Shown piece by piece: positions 1 through 10,115 of a stretch of 64,000 bases of DNA. The position numbers were made by a program, and so were the translations under genes. This DNA is from Luscinia megarhynchos (lineage: Eukaryota > Chordata > Aves > Passeriformes > Turdidae): NCBI GenBank assembly GCA_034336665.1, contig CM067568.1:7771165-7835164 (forward strand), in the 5' to 3' direction. A model generated the notes under the pieces. It saw nothing but the letters and a program-made list of their open reading frames with translations, was not told the DNA's origin and ran no database searches. Within the stretch, counting starts at the first letter, position 1, and the number at the start of each line of letters is the position of its first letter.

Positions 1-57
1 TCCTCTGTCTCCTTTTTGGACATAAACCTCTGGTGTTTGTGGATTAATTTTCCTTAC

Positions 58-210
58 ACAGGGATGGGGCAGCCACAGCTTCTCTGGGCAGCCTGTGCCA
101 GGGTCTCACCACCCTCACAAGGAAAAATTTCCCAGAATACCATCTAAACTTACTCTCGGCTTAAAGCCATTCCCTGCTGTCCTGCCACTCCATGCCCTTT
201 TGGAAGCAAA
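58..210 (-). mobile_element. CR1 LINE 3'-end fragment
   Basis: Read on the plus strand, the segment carries the reverse complement of the typical CR1 3' region: a GGGATGGGGCAGCCACAGC block, then 'gcctgtgccagggtctcaccacc' type sequence, then 'aaagccattccctgctgtcctgccactcc'. It matches the other copies in this window in the same order. The 3' tip is not present, so the copy is broken on both sides. Non-coding. Confidence 0.8.
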
Positions 211-1526
211 CTGTTCCCCTAAAGCAAGAATAAAAAAAATAATATAAATGGATTTTCCCCTGATCCTTACAATTTTATATAGGTTCTTCCACAGTTTCTC
301 ACAAAACTCAATTACAATATTTATCCTGGAGAAATAGACCCCGAAGTCACATATTCCTTGGAAGGCAACAGGAGTGGGAGCCTCAAACTTGACTTTCCTT
401 TATGGCCACAAGGCTGTCAGAAGAAATCATCCAGAATGATTCCAGAGTATTGCTCCAATTATTTCTCTCTTTCTCTTGGGAAGCATAAATCATGATTTTA
501 TTGATTTATAACTTATTTTTCAATTATGAGTATGTAAGTTTCTTGCAAGATTATTGTCTTTACCCCTAAACTCCAATAAAATTCCTCATAACTACCAGAG
601 TCAAATTGCTTGGGTGGGAGAGAGCATTTGGGAAGGGCAAGAGTATTTTTAAATTTGATTGGTAAAAAAATAAGATTAAAGGCTTTAAAAATGCATTTTT
701 TCCTGACTTAAAAACACTGATGTGAGTAAGGACTTCAAGATGCACCTTGGAATATCAAGGGAATGCAAGTGTCCAAGTGCCAAGTGCCAGCATGAAAACC
801 TAACAAGTGTTCCACCCAAAATTTAAGCACGTGTCTGTTTCCATAGGTGAAAGAATCCTTAACACCTGATACACACATAGTTGGGAACTGCTTGGGTCTG
901 GAAAAGGTCCTAAAAAACCCCTAAACCAACAGTTCTCCAAATCATGGCTCAATAAAAAAGGTACAGGGATGGCCACAGCACTGGGGAGAGACCAGTAGTC
1001 CATTATTTCCAGGGAGGCACTCATAATGGAAAAAACCTCCTACTTTCTGCTCATCCTAACAAATTCCAAAGGATATTTGTAGTTTTTGAGGGAACTGAGC
1101 GCAGCCTTGCAATTTTCTTTCACAATTCAGGCGATCTGCATAAGCTCGGCTGACACTTCCCCCTCTTCCTCCTCTTCTCCACACCCCACATTTTGGTTTT
1201 CCCTCACCTGTTGACATCTTTTGGGGTGGGATGAGTTTGGACTCTGCAGAGGGATAAGCCTTGGCTGCAGCAGGGAAAGGTGGAAGCAGAAAACTTTTCC
1301 CTTCACTGTTGTGTTGTGGAGATGTTGTATTCTGAGGAGTTACATGAGAATTCACTTCCATTTGAAAAGTAAATGGAAGGCGAGTAGTCTCCTTGTTCTC
1401 TGGGAAAAAACAGCAGAAGCAGAGATGTTTTAGGTCTAGGGGAAAGTGGGAAAGGTGGATTTGGACCTGGATGAAGAAGTTTGAATTGATATAATTAAAC
1501 AATAAAAGGGCTTGGCAAGAAAAAGA
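211..1526. other. Intergenic, no gene recognised
   Basis: AT-rich, ordinary-looking intergenic DNA. Short open frames exist on both strands (the longest, 181 codons at 1056-1601 on the minus strand, runs into the CR1 copy) but none has a recognisable domain, splice context or compositional bias. I see no RNA gene or repeat array. Confidence 0.5.
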
Positions 1527-1770
1527 TTTTGATATGAAAGTTGGGTGGGAAGGGACTTTACAGCTCATCCCATTCCAGCCCCCTGCCATGGGCAGGGACA
1601 CCTTCCACTAGACCAAGCCCTGTCCAACCTGGCCTTGGGCACGTCCAGGAATGAGGCAGCCACAGCCTCTCTGGGCAACCTGTGCTAGGGCTCAGCATCC
1701 TCCCAGGGAAGGATTTCTTTCCTATATCCAGTGTAAACCCACACTCCTTCAGTTCAAGATTTTCAGGTTT
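1527..1770 (-). mobile_element. CR1 LINE 3'-end fragment
   Basis: The order is diagnostic: 'gttgggtgggaagggactt', then 'ccccctgccatgggcaggga', then 'caccttccactagacc', then 'gaggcagccacagcctctc', then 'gggaaggatttctttcctat'. This is the reverse complement of a CR1 3' end, so the element points left. It lacks the upstream CR1 body. Confidence 0.88.
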
Positions 1771-2169
1771 AAATGAAGAATTGAGAAAGCTCACCAGCAG
1801 GTCTGAGCTTCAGGGTCCCCAGCACCATACAGGTGCTCACAGCTATTTCCACTACAAGGGATGCTGCTCCCATTCCCAGAGCAAGAAGTGATCCTGGGAG
1901 ACCAACCACCCTTCAAGGGATTACCAACTTAACAAGATCTTCTGGGCTTTGCCAAGAAAGTTTCTTAATCATCATGATGGAACTTCTCAGAGAGCTTTTC
2001 AACAACTTCTTTCATTCTTCTTAATGAGCCATGAGAGACTAATTAGTGAAGGAAAACAAGGAAGAAACTTTCTTCCTTGTTAAAGAAAAAGTGAAGTTCT
2101 CTGGTTGCTTTGTCAGATCCAGGCCCTGGAGCAAAAAATCTGGAGGGTCAATGTGTTGGCATGGACTGT
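1771..2169. other. Intergenic; contains a short hairpin
   Basis: No gene recognised. The only structure is the inverted repeat at 2055-2081, listed separately. Confidence 0.5.
2055..2081. repeat. Perfect 13-bp inverted repeat, 1-nt spacer
   Basis: AACAAGGAAGAAA (2055-2067) is followed, after a single C, by its exact reverse complement (2069-2081). Transcribed, it could only fold with a few bases unpaired at the tip. Its purine/pyrimidine arms and position between two CR1 copies suggest a chance or mutational palindrome rather than a gene feature. Confidence 0.8.
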
Positions 2170-2500
2170 GTTAAGAGACCCTAAAGCTCATCCAGTGCCA
2201 CTCCCTGCCATAGGCAGGGACATTTCCCACTATCCCAGGCTGCTCCAAGCTCCATTCAACCTAGCCTTGGACATTTCCAGGGTTGGGGCAACCACAGCTT
2301 CCCTGGGAAATCTGGGCCAGGGCCTCACCAACCTCCCAGGGAAGAATTTCTTCCCCATATCCAACCTAAATGCTGTCAGTGTAAAGCCATTCCTCCTTGT
2401 CCTGCCACTCCAGGCCTTTTCCCAGAGTCCCTCTGCAGCTCTCCAGGAGCCTCTTTAGGCTCTTGAAGGGGCATTCAGGTCTCTCCTCTACAGACTGAGC
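2170..2500 (-). mobile_element. CR1 LINE 3'-end fragment
   Basis: The longest of the left-hand CR1 copies. It contains the reverse complement of the CR1 3' region from 'ccctgccataggcagggac' through 'ggggcaaccacagcttccct' and 'cctcccagggaagaatttct' to the 'ggcattcaggtctctcctct' part, which lies further 5' in the element. The orientation is the same as the copies at 58 and 1527. Confidence 0.88.
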
Positions 2501-2914
2501 TCACACTTGGGTTAATGCTGGCCTTGGCAGAGCTGGGTTAACATTTGGGCTCCATGATCATAGGAGGGCTTTTCCAACTTAAAGGATTCTGGTATTTTGT
2601 AACTGCTTCTACCCCATGTTTACTCCTGGTCAGTATTCCTGCCTCTCCCCTCTTTGCTCAGTTTCACTGTAGTTCCCATATATATTTTTACTTCCTCTGT
2701 GGTTTATTTAGAGGGAAAAGCACACAATTGGCCCAAAGTAAGCAAAATCAATTTAGCAATAAAACCAAAATATGAACAAAATGCCAGGAAAGTGAGCAGG
2801 GGATGTAATTCCACCATGATCCATAGGAGATGCCAGATGAGGGCTCTCTGCTCTTTGAGCAAGCTTGGGCCTTGAGTTGGGCCACTGCCCACACTGTGGT
2901 GGCCCACAGGAAAT
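2501..2914. other. Intergenic, no gene recognised
   Basis: Ordinary sequence between a CR1 copy and the AT-rich duplicated segment. Short overlapping open frames of 67 to 84 codons have no recognisable content. Confidence 0.45.
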
Positions 2915-3410
2915 TCCCCTTGGAATGGATGACTTTGGAAGTAGCTCCTTCAGCAGGAGACTTGCACTGGTAAGTAAACACCATGAGTTTCAGGAAGTTC
3001 AATGGAAGCCTGAGGGTTTATATATATATACTTCTTTATATATAAATATATATATATATGCCAATTATATAATATATATATATATATTTATATATGTATG
3101 TAAAATTTATATGTAGAAAGACCTTAATATATATTTATGTATATAAAGAAATTTTTAAATATAATTTCTTTATATATTTTTATATAAAATAGATATAACT
3201 TTAAATATATATAAATTTGTCCTTGAAATATATAATTGACTTCTTGGCATCACAGGGAAGTAAAAAGAACTGGTGTAAGAAATGGAGAGTCAGGGTTTGG
3301 GAAACAGCTTGGGATTTAGAGAAATGCTGCTAATTGGGAAGAATGGAGAACACTTTAGAAACTCTCCTGCTGCATTTTATTTTTACATCATCCGGGATAT
3401 GCTGCTAAAA
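2915..3410. repeat. Duplicated AT-rich segment, copy A
   Basis: This segment is a diverged direct copy of about 5788-6290. Shared landmarks in the same order are 'ggaatggatgactttggaag', 'gcactggtaa.taaacac', 'gtttcaggaagtt', a long TA-rich stretch, 'aaaaagaactggtgtaagaaa' and 'aactctcctgctgca.tt'. Identity outside the TA-rich core is about 80% by eye. It sits just 3' of the first OR gene, which suggests duplication together with an OR unit. Confidence 0.75.
3018..3236. repeat. TA-rich low-complexity tract
   Basis: Almost entirely A and T, with many TATA/ATAT runs, forming the core of duplicated copy A. The equivalent tract in copy B is at about 5925-6125. The 83-codon open frame that runs into it on the plus strand ends in tyrosine/isoleucine runs and is a low-complexity artefact. 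Confidence 0.9.
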
Positions 3411-3629
3411 ACCCAGAGAGTCAGATCCAGGTATCAGAAAGAGTCACAATCAGGTTTATAATAGAAAAGAGAAAAATTTATCTTTTTTTACATCCTAAAA
3501 AAGGAAACGGCCATAGTAGCAGTAATCAGATTAAGAGTCCTTGGTCCTCAAGCTCTACAAGTGATCAAGAAGGGCTTGAATTCCTGAAATTAGAATATCA
3601 CCAGGCAGCAAACACAAAAAAAGGAAATC

Positions 3630-4558
3630 CTATTTTTCAGCTGAATGTTTCCTCCCCATCAGTCTCCAGAGCCCGGCCTTCACCTCCTGATTCCTCAGGC
3701 TGTAGATAAAGGGGTTCAGCATGGGCGTCACCATGGTGTAGAACACAGAGGCCACCTTGTCTCGCTCCCGGGAGCTCCTGGAGCTGCGCCGGGAGTACAT
3801 GGACAAGAGGGAGCCGTAGAAGAGCAGCACGACAGCCAGGTGGGACGCGCAGGTGGAGAAGGCCTTGCGCTTCCCCGCGGCCGAGCGCGTGCCCAGGACG
3901 GCGGCCAGGATGAAGGCGTAGGAGAGGAGGATGGCCAGGATGGTGGCAGCCAGGTTGAAGCCGGCCATGATGAACATCCCCAGCTCGTTGGGCGCTGGGT
4001 CCGTGCAGGACAGGGCGAACAGTAGAAGTGGTCGATGACGTTGGGGCCGCAGAAGTTCAGCCCGAGGGCCAGCCCTGTGTGGAGGGCGGCGTTGGCCAGC
4101 CCAGCTAGGCAGGAGGCGGCCACCAGGAGCGCACAGATCCCTGGGGACATGGAGAGGGGGTAGAGCAGGGGCTGGCAGATGGCCACATAGCGGTCGTAGG
4201 CCATGGCAGCCAGGAGGTAGCACTCGGTGGTGGCGAAGGCCACGTAGAAACAGAACTGCGTGAGGCACGCAGCGTGAGAAATGGCCTTGTCCTCATCCAG
4301 GAGATCCCGGAGCAGCCTGGGAGTGATGCAGGAGGAATAGCAGAGGTCGAGGAAGGACAGGCTACTCAGGAAGAAGTACATGGGGGTGTGGAGCTGGGAA
4401 AACAGCCAGATCAACACCAGCAGCCCCAAGTTCCCCAGCAGGGTGATCACATAGATCACCAGGAACACCACGAAGAGAGCAACCTGGGCATTGCCCTGCT
4501 CAGAGAATCCCAAGAGGACAAAGTGAGCACTGGGGGTTCCATTTCCTTTGGCCGCCAT
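3630..4558 (-). pseudogene. Class II olfactory receptor, frame broken
   Basis: Odorant-receptor GPCR of the olfactory sensory neuron membrane; the coding exon is single. From the ATG at 4556-4558 the frame gives TM1, then HTPMYFFLSSLSFLDL (TM2), [25 protein letters not shown] (end of TM3) and [12 protein letters not shown] (extracellular loop 2). At the junction 4019/4020 the frame shifts. The rest is in another frame: [19 protein letters not shown] (TM6) and [19 protein letters not shown] (TM7), stop at 3630-3632. Five residues that normally follow FYC are absent. The span of 929 nt plus 16 lost bases equals 315 codons, the usual OR size. A good splice acceptor (TTTCCCACAG) lies 13 nt before the ATG, as expected for the OR coding exon. 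Resembles OR5/8/9-type receptors rather than the avian OR14 expansion, but I cannot fix the subfamily. It could be a pseudogene or an assembly error. Confidence 0.9.
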
Positions 4559-4573
4559 CCTAACACAGGAGCT

Positions 4574-5317
4574 GTGGGAAAGCCGAGATGCAGAGTCGGG
4601 TTATTTCTGCTTTCTGCACAAACATGTTATAAATGCCTGTGTTTTTATCAGCAAACACAGCCTGGAGATGCAAGAACTGCAAAATTTACTGTTTGGTTCA
4701 AATACATTTTAAAGTAGACAAAGTTCATTACTGAGTTTGTTTTTATTGGTTTTAGTCTGGCTTAGCCACTGAATGGGTTTGATAAACCACTTTGCACAGG
4801 GGAACGTTTATTCCACCTCCCAAAGAAGTTAAGGGGGTTGTTACTAACCACATTCAAAGCATTAAACCCCATTTATCCTGACTTTAGAAACCATTATGAA
4901 TTTGAAAAACAAACTGAAAACAAGAAAAAACACCCAAAAAACAACCCCAAATCCCTCTTGGTTTAGAAGATCCAGAGGAGATAAGGCACTGGTGAGAGAC
5001 CAGGACATCTTCAAAATTTTCTTTAGGAGAGTCAGAACAAATAAAAATATAAAACTAATTTCTTCTCATCCTTCCCATGAAGCTGAAATTCAAGTTCAAA
5101 TAAGAGATTTGGTGTATTAAAAAACCCTTAATATATGGTGATACTTGTGTCATTCTGTGACAAGTGTGGAGAAAGAAAAGGGTTTTAAAAGTCTGGAGGC
5201 CTCAAAATGTTGTGGTGCCATGATGAACCAGGGGTTTAATTAATATAATACAGTTCAACTGAACAGAAATAAATATATATAATTTGGGATATAATCCAGG
5301 TAGTACTACTGATTGAT
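4574..5317. other. OR upstream region, no gene recognised
   Basis: The 5' flank of the first OR gene on the minus strand. It should contain the intron leading to an untranslated leader exon, but I cannot place that exon. A short A/C-rich low-complexity patch lies near 4900-4955. Confidence 0.4.
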
Positions 5318-5445
5318 TGATCTTCAAGGCCAGGTTGGACAGGGTTTGGAACAACCTGGGCCAGTGCAAGGTGTCCCTGTCCATGGATCATCACTGGAGG
5401 ATATATCAGATCCCTTCCAACCCAAACCATGGATTCCATAAATTC
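5318..5445 (+). mobile_element. CR1 LINE 3' tip
   Basis: Sense-strand CR1 3' end: 'ggccaggttggacagggttt', 'ggaacaacctgggccagtg', 'aaggtgtccctgtccatgg', then 'cccttccaacccaaaccatgg' followed by 'attccata', a remnant of the ATTCTATGR tail repeats. The orientation is opposite to the copies further left. Confidence 0.87.
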
Positions 5446-5787
5446 CTGGCTTTCACCTCAGAGACCCTAAGCCTGGATGATTATTTGTTGTGAGAACAGG
5501 CTCCCATCTCAAACCCTCTCCTTGCAACAGATTAACTCCTTGCAGCCTTATTATGGGTAAGTCTCACCTGTTTCCACACATCTAGGGACCCTTTTTCTTG
5601 ATCAGATTTCATCTCCCAGACCAAAATTTTCAGGAGAAATAAACCCAGATTTCTCCCAGTATTAGTATGGAAGACAGGAGTAATTTACCCTCACAAAGAG
5701 CATCAAAACTTGAGCAAAAATCCTGCTGTTTGTAGTCTTCATTCACAGGAACACCAAAGGGTTTGTCACTGCCCAGCCCTGGAGGAA
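5446..5787. other. Intergenic, nothing recognised
   Basis: Ordinary sequence between a CR1 tip and duplicated copy B. No open frame, RNA gene or repeat that I can support. Confidence 0.45.
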
Positions 5788-6290
5788 GAAACTTCTCTTG
5801 GGAATGGATGACTTTGGAAGCAGCTCCTTAAGGAGGAGACCTGCACTGGTAAATAAACACAATTAGGCAAAATCAGCTCAATTAGTTTCAGGAAGTTAAA
5901 TGGCAGCTTGAGGATTTATTTCCCACTATATAAATACACAAATATATGAACATTTTAAAAATATACATAAAATTAGCATAGAGGTTTATTTTATATATAT
6001 AGTTATAGATATAATTACTAAACACATAAATATTTTCCTGATATATTATTTTATGTATTATATATAATTTTTAATATTTAAATTTTCTATATATATTAAA
6101 ATTTATCTCTTGGAATATATAAATAATTTCCTGGGATCACAGGGAATTAAAAAGAACTGGTGTAAGAAATTGAGATTCAGGGATTGAGAGACAGCCCAGG
6201 GTTTGAAGAAGTGTTGCAATTGCTAAATGAAATGAAAGGAAAACTCTGCAGGAACTCTCCTGCTGCAATTTAATTTTTACCTTTTCTGGT
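5788..6290. repeat. Duplicated AT-rich segment, copy B
   Basis: Direct counterpart of 2915-3410, with the same ordered landmarks. Copy B has an insertion relative to copy A ('aattaggcaaaatcagctca', about 5862-5881). It lies between the two OR genes, about 2.4 kb 3' of the second one, while copy A is 0.2 kb 3' of the first. That arrangement fits an OR-containing tandem duplication followed by insertion of other sequence. Confidence 0.75.
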
Positions 6291-7732
6291 GATAATGATG
6301 AGCTGAATTTAAGACTTTTAGGCTCAAATTGACCCTTTAGTCAATTTGCCCAGAGTGTGCCTCCTAATTCTGCTGATATGAGGAATATTCATCCAAAAAT
6401 TTTAGGAATGAAGGTTCAGATGTATTGGAGTGCATGTTTTGCCATCAGGAAGGACCTTTGCAATTTCCCCGAGTTATTTGTTATTATATTCCATAAAAAC
6501 CTTCACGGAGAGGCTCCTGCTTCTGCAAACACTTAGGAAGGACAATTTTCCCCACTCAGCAAAGAATTGTCTCAAAACCACTTAAAATGTCACCCTCTCT
6601 GATTAATAAGATACTCACAGGTCCTCGAGCTGAAGTCCATAAGCTCCATCAGTCTGGCCAAAATCAGGAAGTTTTTGTTACCATCCTCTAACGCCGCTGG
6701 AATATTTAAATTTTACCCCGTCCTCATGCGACCAATTATCACAGTGTCTCTGAGGCACCTGAGGCACAGAATGAGCCTCCCCCAAAGGCCCTGGGATCCA
6801 TCCTGAGGTTTCTCCCTGGAGTTTTAGGGATGGGATGCCCAGAGCACACCAGAATTGATGCCTGCAGAGCCTGAGCAAGGCTGCTTGTGAACACAACACC
6901 GTCAAGAGGAAAACCAAAACAAGCATTTTTGCTAAAGGCTTGAATTTGAAAGATTTTTAATTTTTTCTCTAATTCCATATTTCTCTTCTCCCCTCACCCT
7001 CCCAAAGAAGCTTTTCTTCTACTGTTCCTCCAGCTCCCAGTCAGAGGTTCAGGTTCATTACAGGATATTGCAGGAAGTCACCCGAGTGGCTGTTAATGCT
7101 TTTCTTCAGCTGCTGGTGGATGTCCTTGCACCCAGGAGGTATCAGTGGGTCATCTCCATCTTGGTGGCCACCACAAGCTCCATAACTGCTCTCCTGTCTT
7201 AGCGTCTGGGACAATTATTCCACATGGGCAGTTCTCAGCATTTTCCCTTTTCCAAGCTTATCTGGTTCCCATCTGCCCATTTTTGACCAGGAAAGCTCAT
7301 TTTCAAAAGCCATTTGCAATATGTGCTTCATAATGGGTTCAGGAGACTCAGTGAACCAGCTAGAAAATCCTGGAAGGACAGGGGTTGGAAGGGACCTTAA
7401 TTGAAAGGTTTCTCAAACTATTATTCAAATATTGGATTTTTCTTCAAATATTTTTGTATTGCTAAACAATGGTTGTAAGGCCCTGGAGCAAAAAGAGTTG
7501 CTCTGGGGCTTATGTTTTAAATGCCTTAATGTTTTATTGAATTAATAATTATGGGGGGATTTATGCTTTAAATAAAACATTAAATATAATCTTTAGTCCT
7601 AATTCAAGAAAAATGTACAATCTTGTCTGCATCTAAATTAAACAATGTCCTAAGGATGGCAGGGAGGCTCAGAAGAGTGGAAGAACAGGAGTTACATAAG
7701 GAGTAACCAGTTCATGGTCCTGATCAGAGTAA
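6291..7732. other. Inter-OR spacer, no gene recognised
   Basis: No OR fragment or other gene identified. A minus-strand frame at 6678-6926 begins with a hydrophobic leader but has no further support (see findings). A short stretch near 7365-7400 resembles the very tip of a CR1 element but is too short to call. Confidence 0.45.
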
Positions 7733-7985
7733 TGGAATTGGTTAGGTTGGAAAAATCCTCTAGGATCATCAAGTCCACCCATTCCCACAGCAGTGCCAAG
7801 GTCACCACTAATCCAAGCCCCCAAGTACCACACCCACAAAGCTTTAAAATCCTTCCAGGGATGGGACTTCACCACTGCCCTGGGCAGCCTGATTCAGGGC
7901 TGGACAGCCCTTTCCATGAAGGAATTTTCCCTCTACCCAACTGAAACCTCTCCTGGTGTAACTTGAGGATGTTGTCTCCACATCT
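7733..7985 (-). mobile_element. CR1 LINE fragment, different subfamily
   Basis: Reverse-complement CR1 3' region of a second type: 'aggttggaaaaatcctctag', 'gatcatcaagtccaccca', 'cttccagggatgggacttca', 'ccactgccctgggcagcct', 'aggaattttccctctaccca' and 'cctctcctggtgtaacttga'. It differs from the 'ccatgggcaggga' type copies elsewhere in the window and appears older. Confidence 0.85.
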
Positions 7986-8409
7986 GTGGAGATGTGAGTT
8001 GAAGACCTTTTGGGGTCCCTGCCATAGGGGCTCAGCACAGCTGATAAAAGAGAAACAGGAGCATAAGCCGCTCAGGGGGATTGATCCAGGCAGCCGGACT
8101 AAATAACAACCAGGGAATTTTCAGCAAGGTTTGGAAACAAAGGATTCAGCTGAGTGATCCTGAGTGCCTGTGAGTTTTGTGTCATCAATAAATCAGCAAA
8201 CTACCTTTATCCTGCCTTGATTTAATCCAACTGAGCAGCTTCTCCTCCATCCCAAGTTGTTCTGTGTCTCTAGGAGAGTCCCATCAGTCAGGATTTTACC
8301 ATGGACATGGCACAGGGTGAGATAATGCACTTGATTGGAAGGTTTGGGGTTTTTTCACATATGCAGTGCTCACACAGCAAAACATTAACATCAAATATGT
8401 CACAGTATT
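7986..8409. other. Spacer, no gene recognised
   Basis: Ordinary sequence between two CR1 fragments about 0.5 kb 3' of the second OR gene. Nothing supportable found. Confidence 0.4.
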
Positions 8410-8520
8410 CTGGAATGGTTTGGGTTGGAAGTACCCTCAAAGCTCATTCAGTTCCAACCTCCTGCTGTGGGCGGGGACAGCTTCCACTAGACTAGGTTGC
8501 TCCAAGCCTCACCCAAACAC
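8410..8520 (-). mobile_element. CR1 LINE 3' tip
   Basis: 'tggaatggtttgggttggaa', then 'cctgctgtgggcggggacag', then 'cttccactagactaggttgc' is the reverse complement of the CR1 3' tip. Only about 110 bp remains. It lies 150 bp beyond the stop codon of the second OR gene and could be part of its 3' untranslated region. Confidence 0.85.
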
Positions 8521-8671
8521 CAAATCTGGAATGAAATGATTTTCAGCTGATATTGAATCAGCCAGCACATCATCTAAATCAAAGTGCAGAAGGCCCCAAA
8601 AATGCATCTCTGACATATTTCACAAAAATCCCAGGGTATCACCCACATTTCCATTGCATTTGACCACAAAG

Positions 8672-9669
8672 TTAAAATACACCCAAGCTCATTTTATTTT
8701 CCTTGAGTCTCTTCCAAGCCTCCTTCACCTCCTGGTTCCTCAGGCTGTAGATAAATGGGTTCAGCATGGGGGTCACCATAGTGTAGAGCACAGCAGCCCA
8801 TTTATCTGCTCCCCTGGAGGAGTCTGACCTGGGGATCAAGTACATGAAAATCAATGCCCCATAGAAGGTGCTGACAGTGGTGAGGTGGGAGGCGCAGGTG
8901 GCGAAGGCTTTGCGCTTGCCCTCAGCAGAGCTGATGCTCAGGACGGTGGAGATGATGGCCATGTAGGACAGCAGGACCACCAGGATGGTGGGAACACCGA
9001 GCACAGACGAGGCAGTCCTCAGGATGACAAGGCTGAGAGTGGTGTCGGAGCTGGAGCGTGAGATCAGCAGGGAGATGTCACAGAAGAACAGACCGATGGC
9101 GCCGGAGCCGCAGAAGAACAAGCTGGACATGCCGATGGCTTGTCCCACGCCGTTGGCCAGCCCCAGGAGGTAGGACCCGGTCACCAGCCGGGAGCAGCGC
9201 TCTGGGGACATGACAGCAGGGGGTGACAAACAGCCACGTATCGGTCATAGGCCATGGTAGCCAGCAGAAAGCACTCAGTGATCAGAAAAAGGCAGATAGT
9301 GAACACCTGAGCCATGCACCCTGCATAGGCCATTCCCTTCTTCCCCAACAGAACCCCAACCAGCATCCTGGGGGTGATAGTGGTGGAAGTGCAGAGGTTC
9401 ACAAAAGCCAGGTTGCCCAGGAAATAATACATTGGGGTGTGGAGCAGGGGGCTGGCTCTGATCAAAGTGATCATCCCCACGTTCCCCAGGATGGTGACAA
9501 GGTAGGTGAGCAGGAATAGCAGGAACAGGGTGACCTGAGTTGCAGGGTCCTCAGCAAATCCTGCCAAGCTGAACTCAGTTGTTCGGGTGCAATTACTTCC
9601 TGGCATTCCTCCAAAGTGTGTTATCTGTGTGACCCCCTTGCTAGCAGTTTCTTCCAGCTGGAAAGACAT
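8672..9669 (-). pseudogene. Class II olfactory receptor, frame broken
   Basis: Second odorant receptor, same strand as the first. Frame one (from ATG 9667-9669) encodes NCTRTTEF (N-glycosylation site), TM1, HTPMYYFLGNLAFVNL (TM2), ITPRMLVGVLL and [14 protein letters not shown] (end of TM3). It breaks within 9212-9223 and stops at 9181. The continuation in another frame begins at VMSPERCSRL and includes KAFATCASHL (TM6) and [19 protein letters not shown] (TM7), stop at 8672-8674. The span is 998 nt; with 10 lost bases it is 335 codons from the first ATG, or 314 from the internal Met 22, the normal OR start. A possible AG acceptor lies about 14 nt upstream of the first ATG. The tail after TM7 ends KENKMSLGVF. 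Diverged from the first OR but of the same broad class. Pseudogene or assembly error. Confidence 0.9.
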
Positions 9670-9974
9670 CTTTGTAGTAGGATCTGCTTGGAGACAATCC
9701 TACAAGATCTGAAACAAGAGTTTAGGCACAGACTGATTAGACAGTGCTGGGTAGAAGTCATGGCATGGGTAGGGAGAAGCTGCAGGTAACACAACCCTGA
9801 GGAGTTTTACCTTGAAACTGCCTTCAATCCCCTGTGTGTGCTCAGTCTGGGACTTTGAAATCATCCAGCACGATCTGAAACATGAAGAAACCAAATAAAG
9901 CCTGTAAAAGACAGAACAGAATTATTCATCCTTGTGCTGGCATCTGCCAAGCACTTGCTTTGTCTGTCTTCTCC

Positions 9975-10115
9975 ATAGAATCCTGGAAGGGTTTGGGTTG
10001 GAAGGGATCTTGAAGACCATTTCATTGCACCCTGTGCCATGGGCAGGGACACCTTCCACAAGACCAGACTGTTCCAAGCCCCATCCAGTGCAGTCTTGAA
10101 CACTACCAAATAAGG
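9975..10115 (-). mobile_element. CR1 LINE 3' tip
   Basis: 'gggtttgggttggaagggat', 'cctgtgccatgggcaggga', 'caccttccacaagaccagac' and 'tgttccaagccccatccag' form the reverse complement of the CR1 3' end. It begins at the tail side ('tagaatcctgg'), so the 3' tip is intact. Confidence 0.9.

Noticed and set aside
1056..1601. 181-codon minus-strand frame
   Set aside because: Runs into a CR1 copy, has no known domain, and is within the range expected by chance in this sequence.
3018..3116. Coding potential of the tyrosine/isoleucine-rich frame over the TA tract
   Set aside because: Low-complexity TATA repeat produces it; no start or domain supports translation.
7365..7400. Possible CR1 tip ('ggttggaagggaccttaat')
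   Set aside because: Only about 20 matching bases; too short to distinguish from chance.
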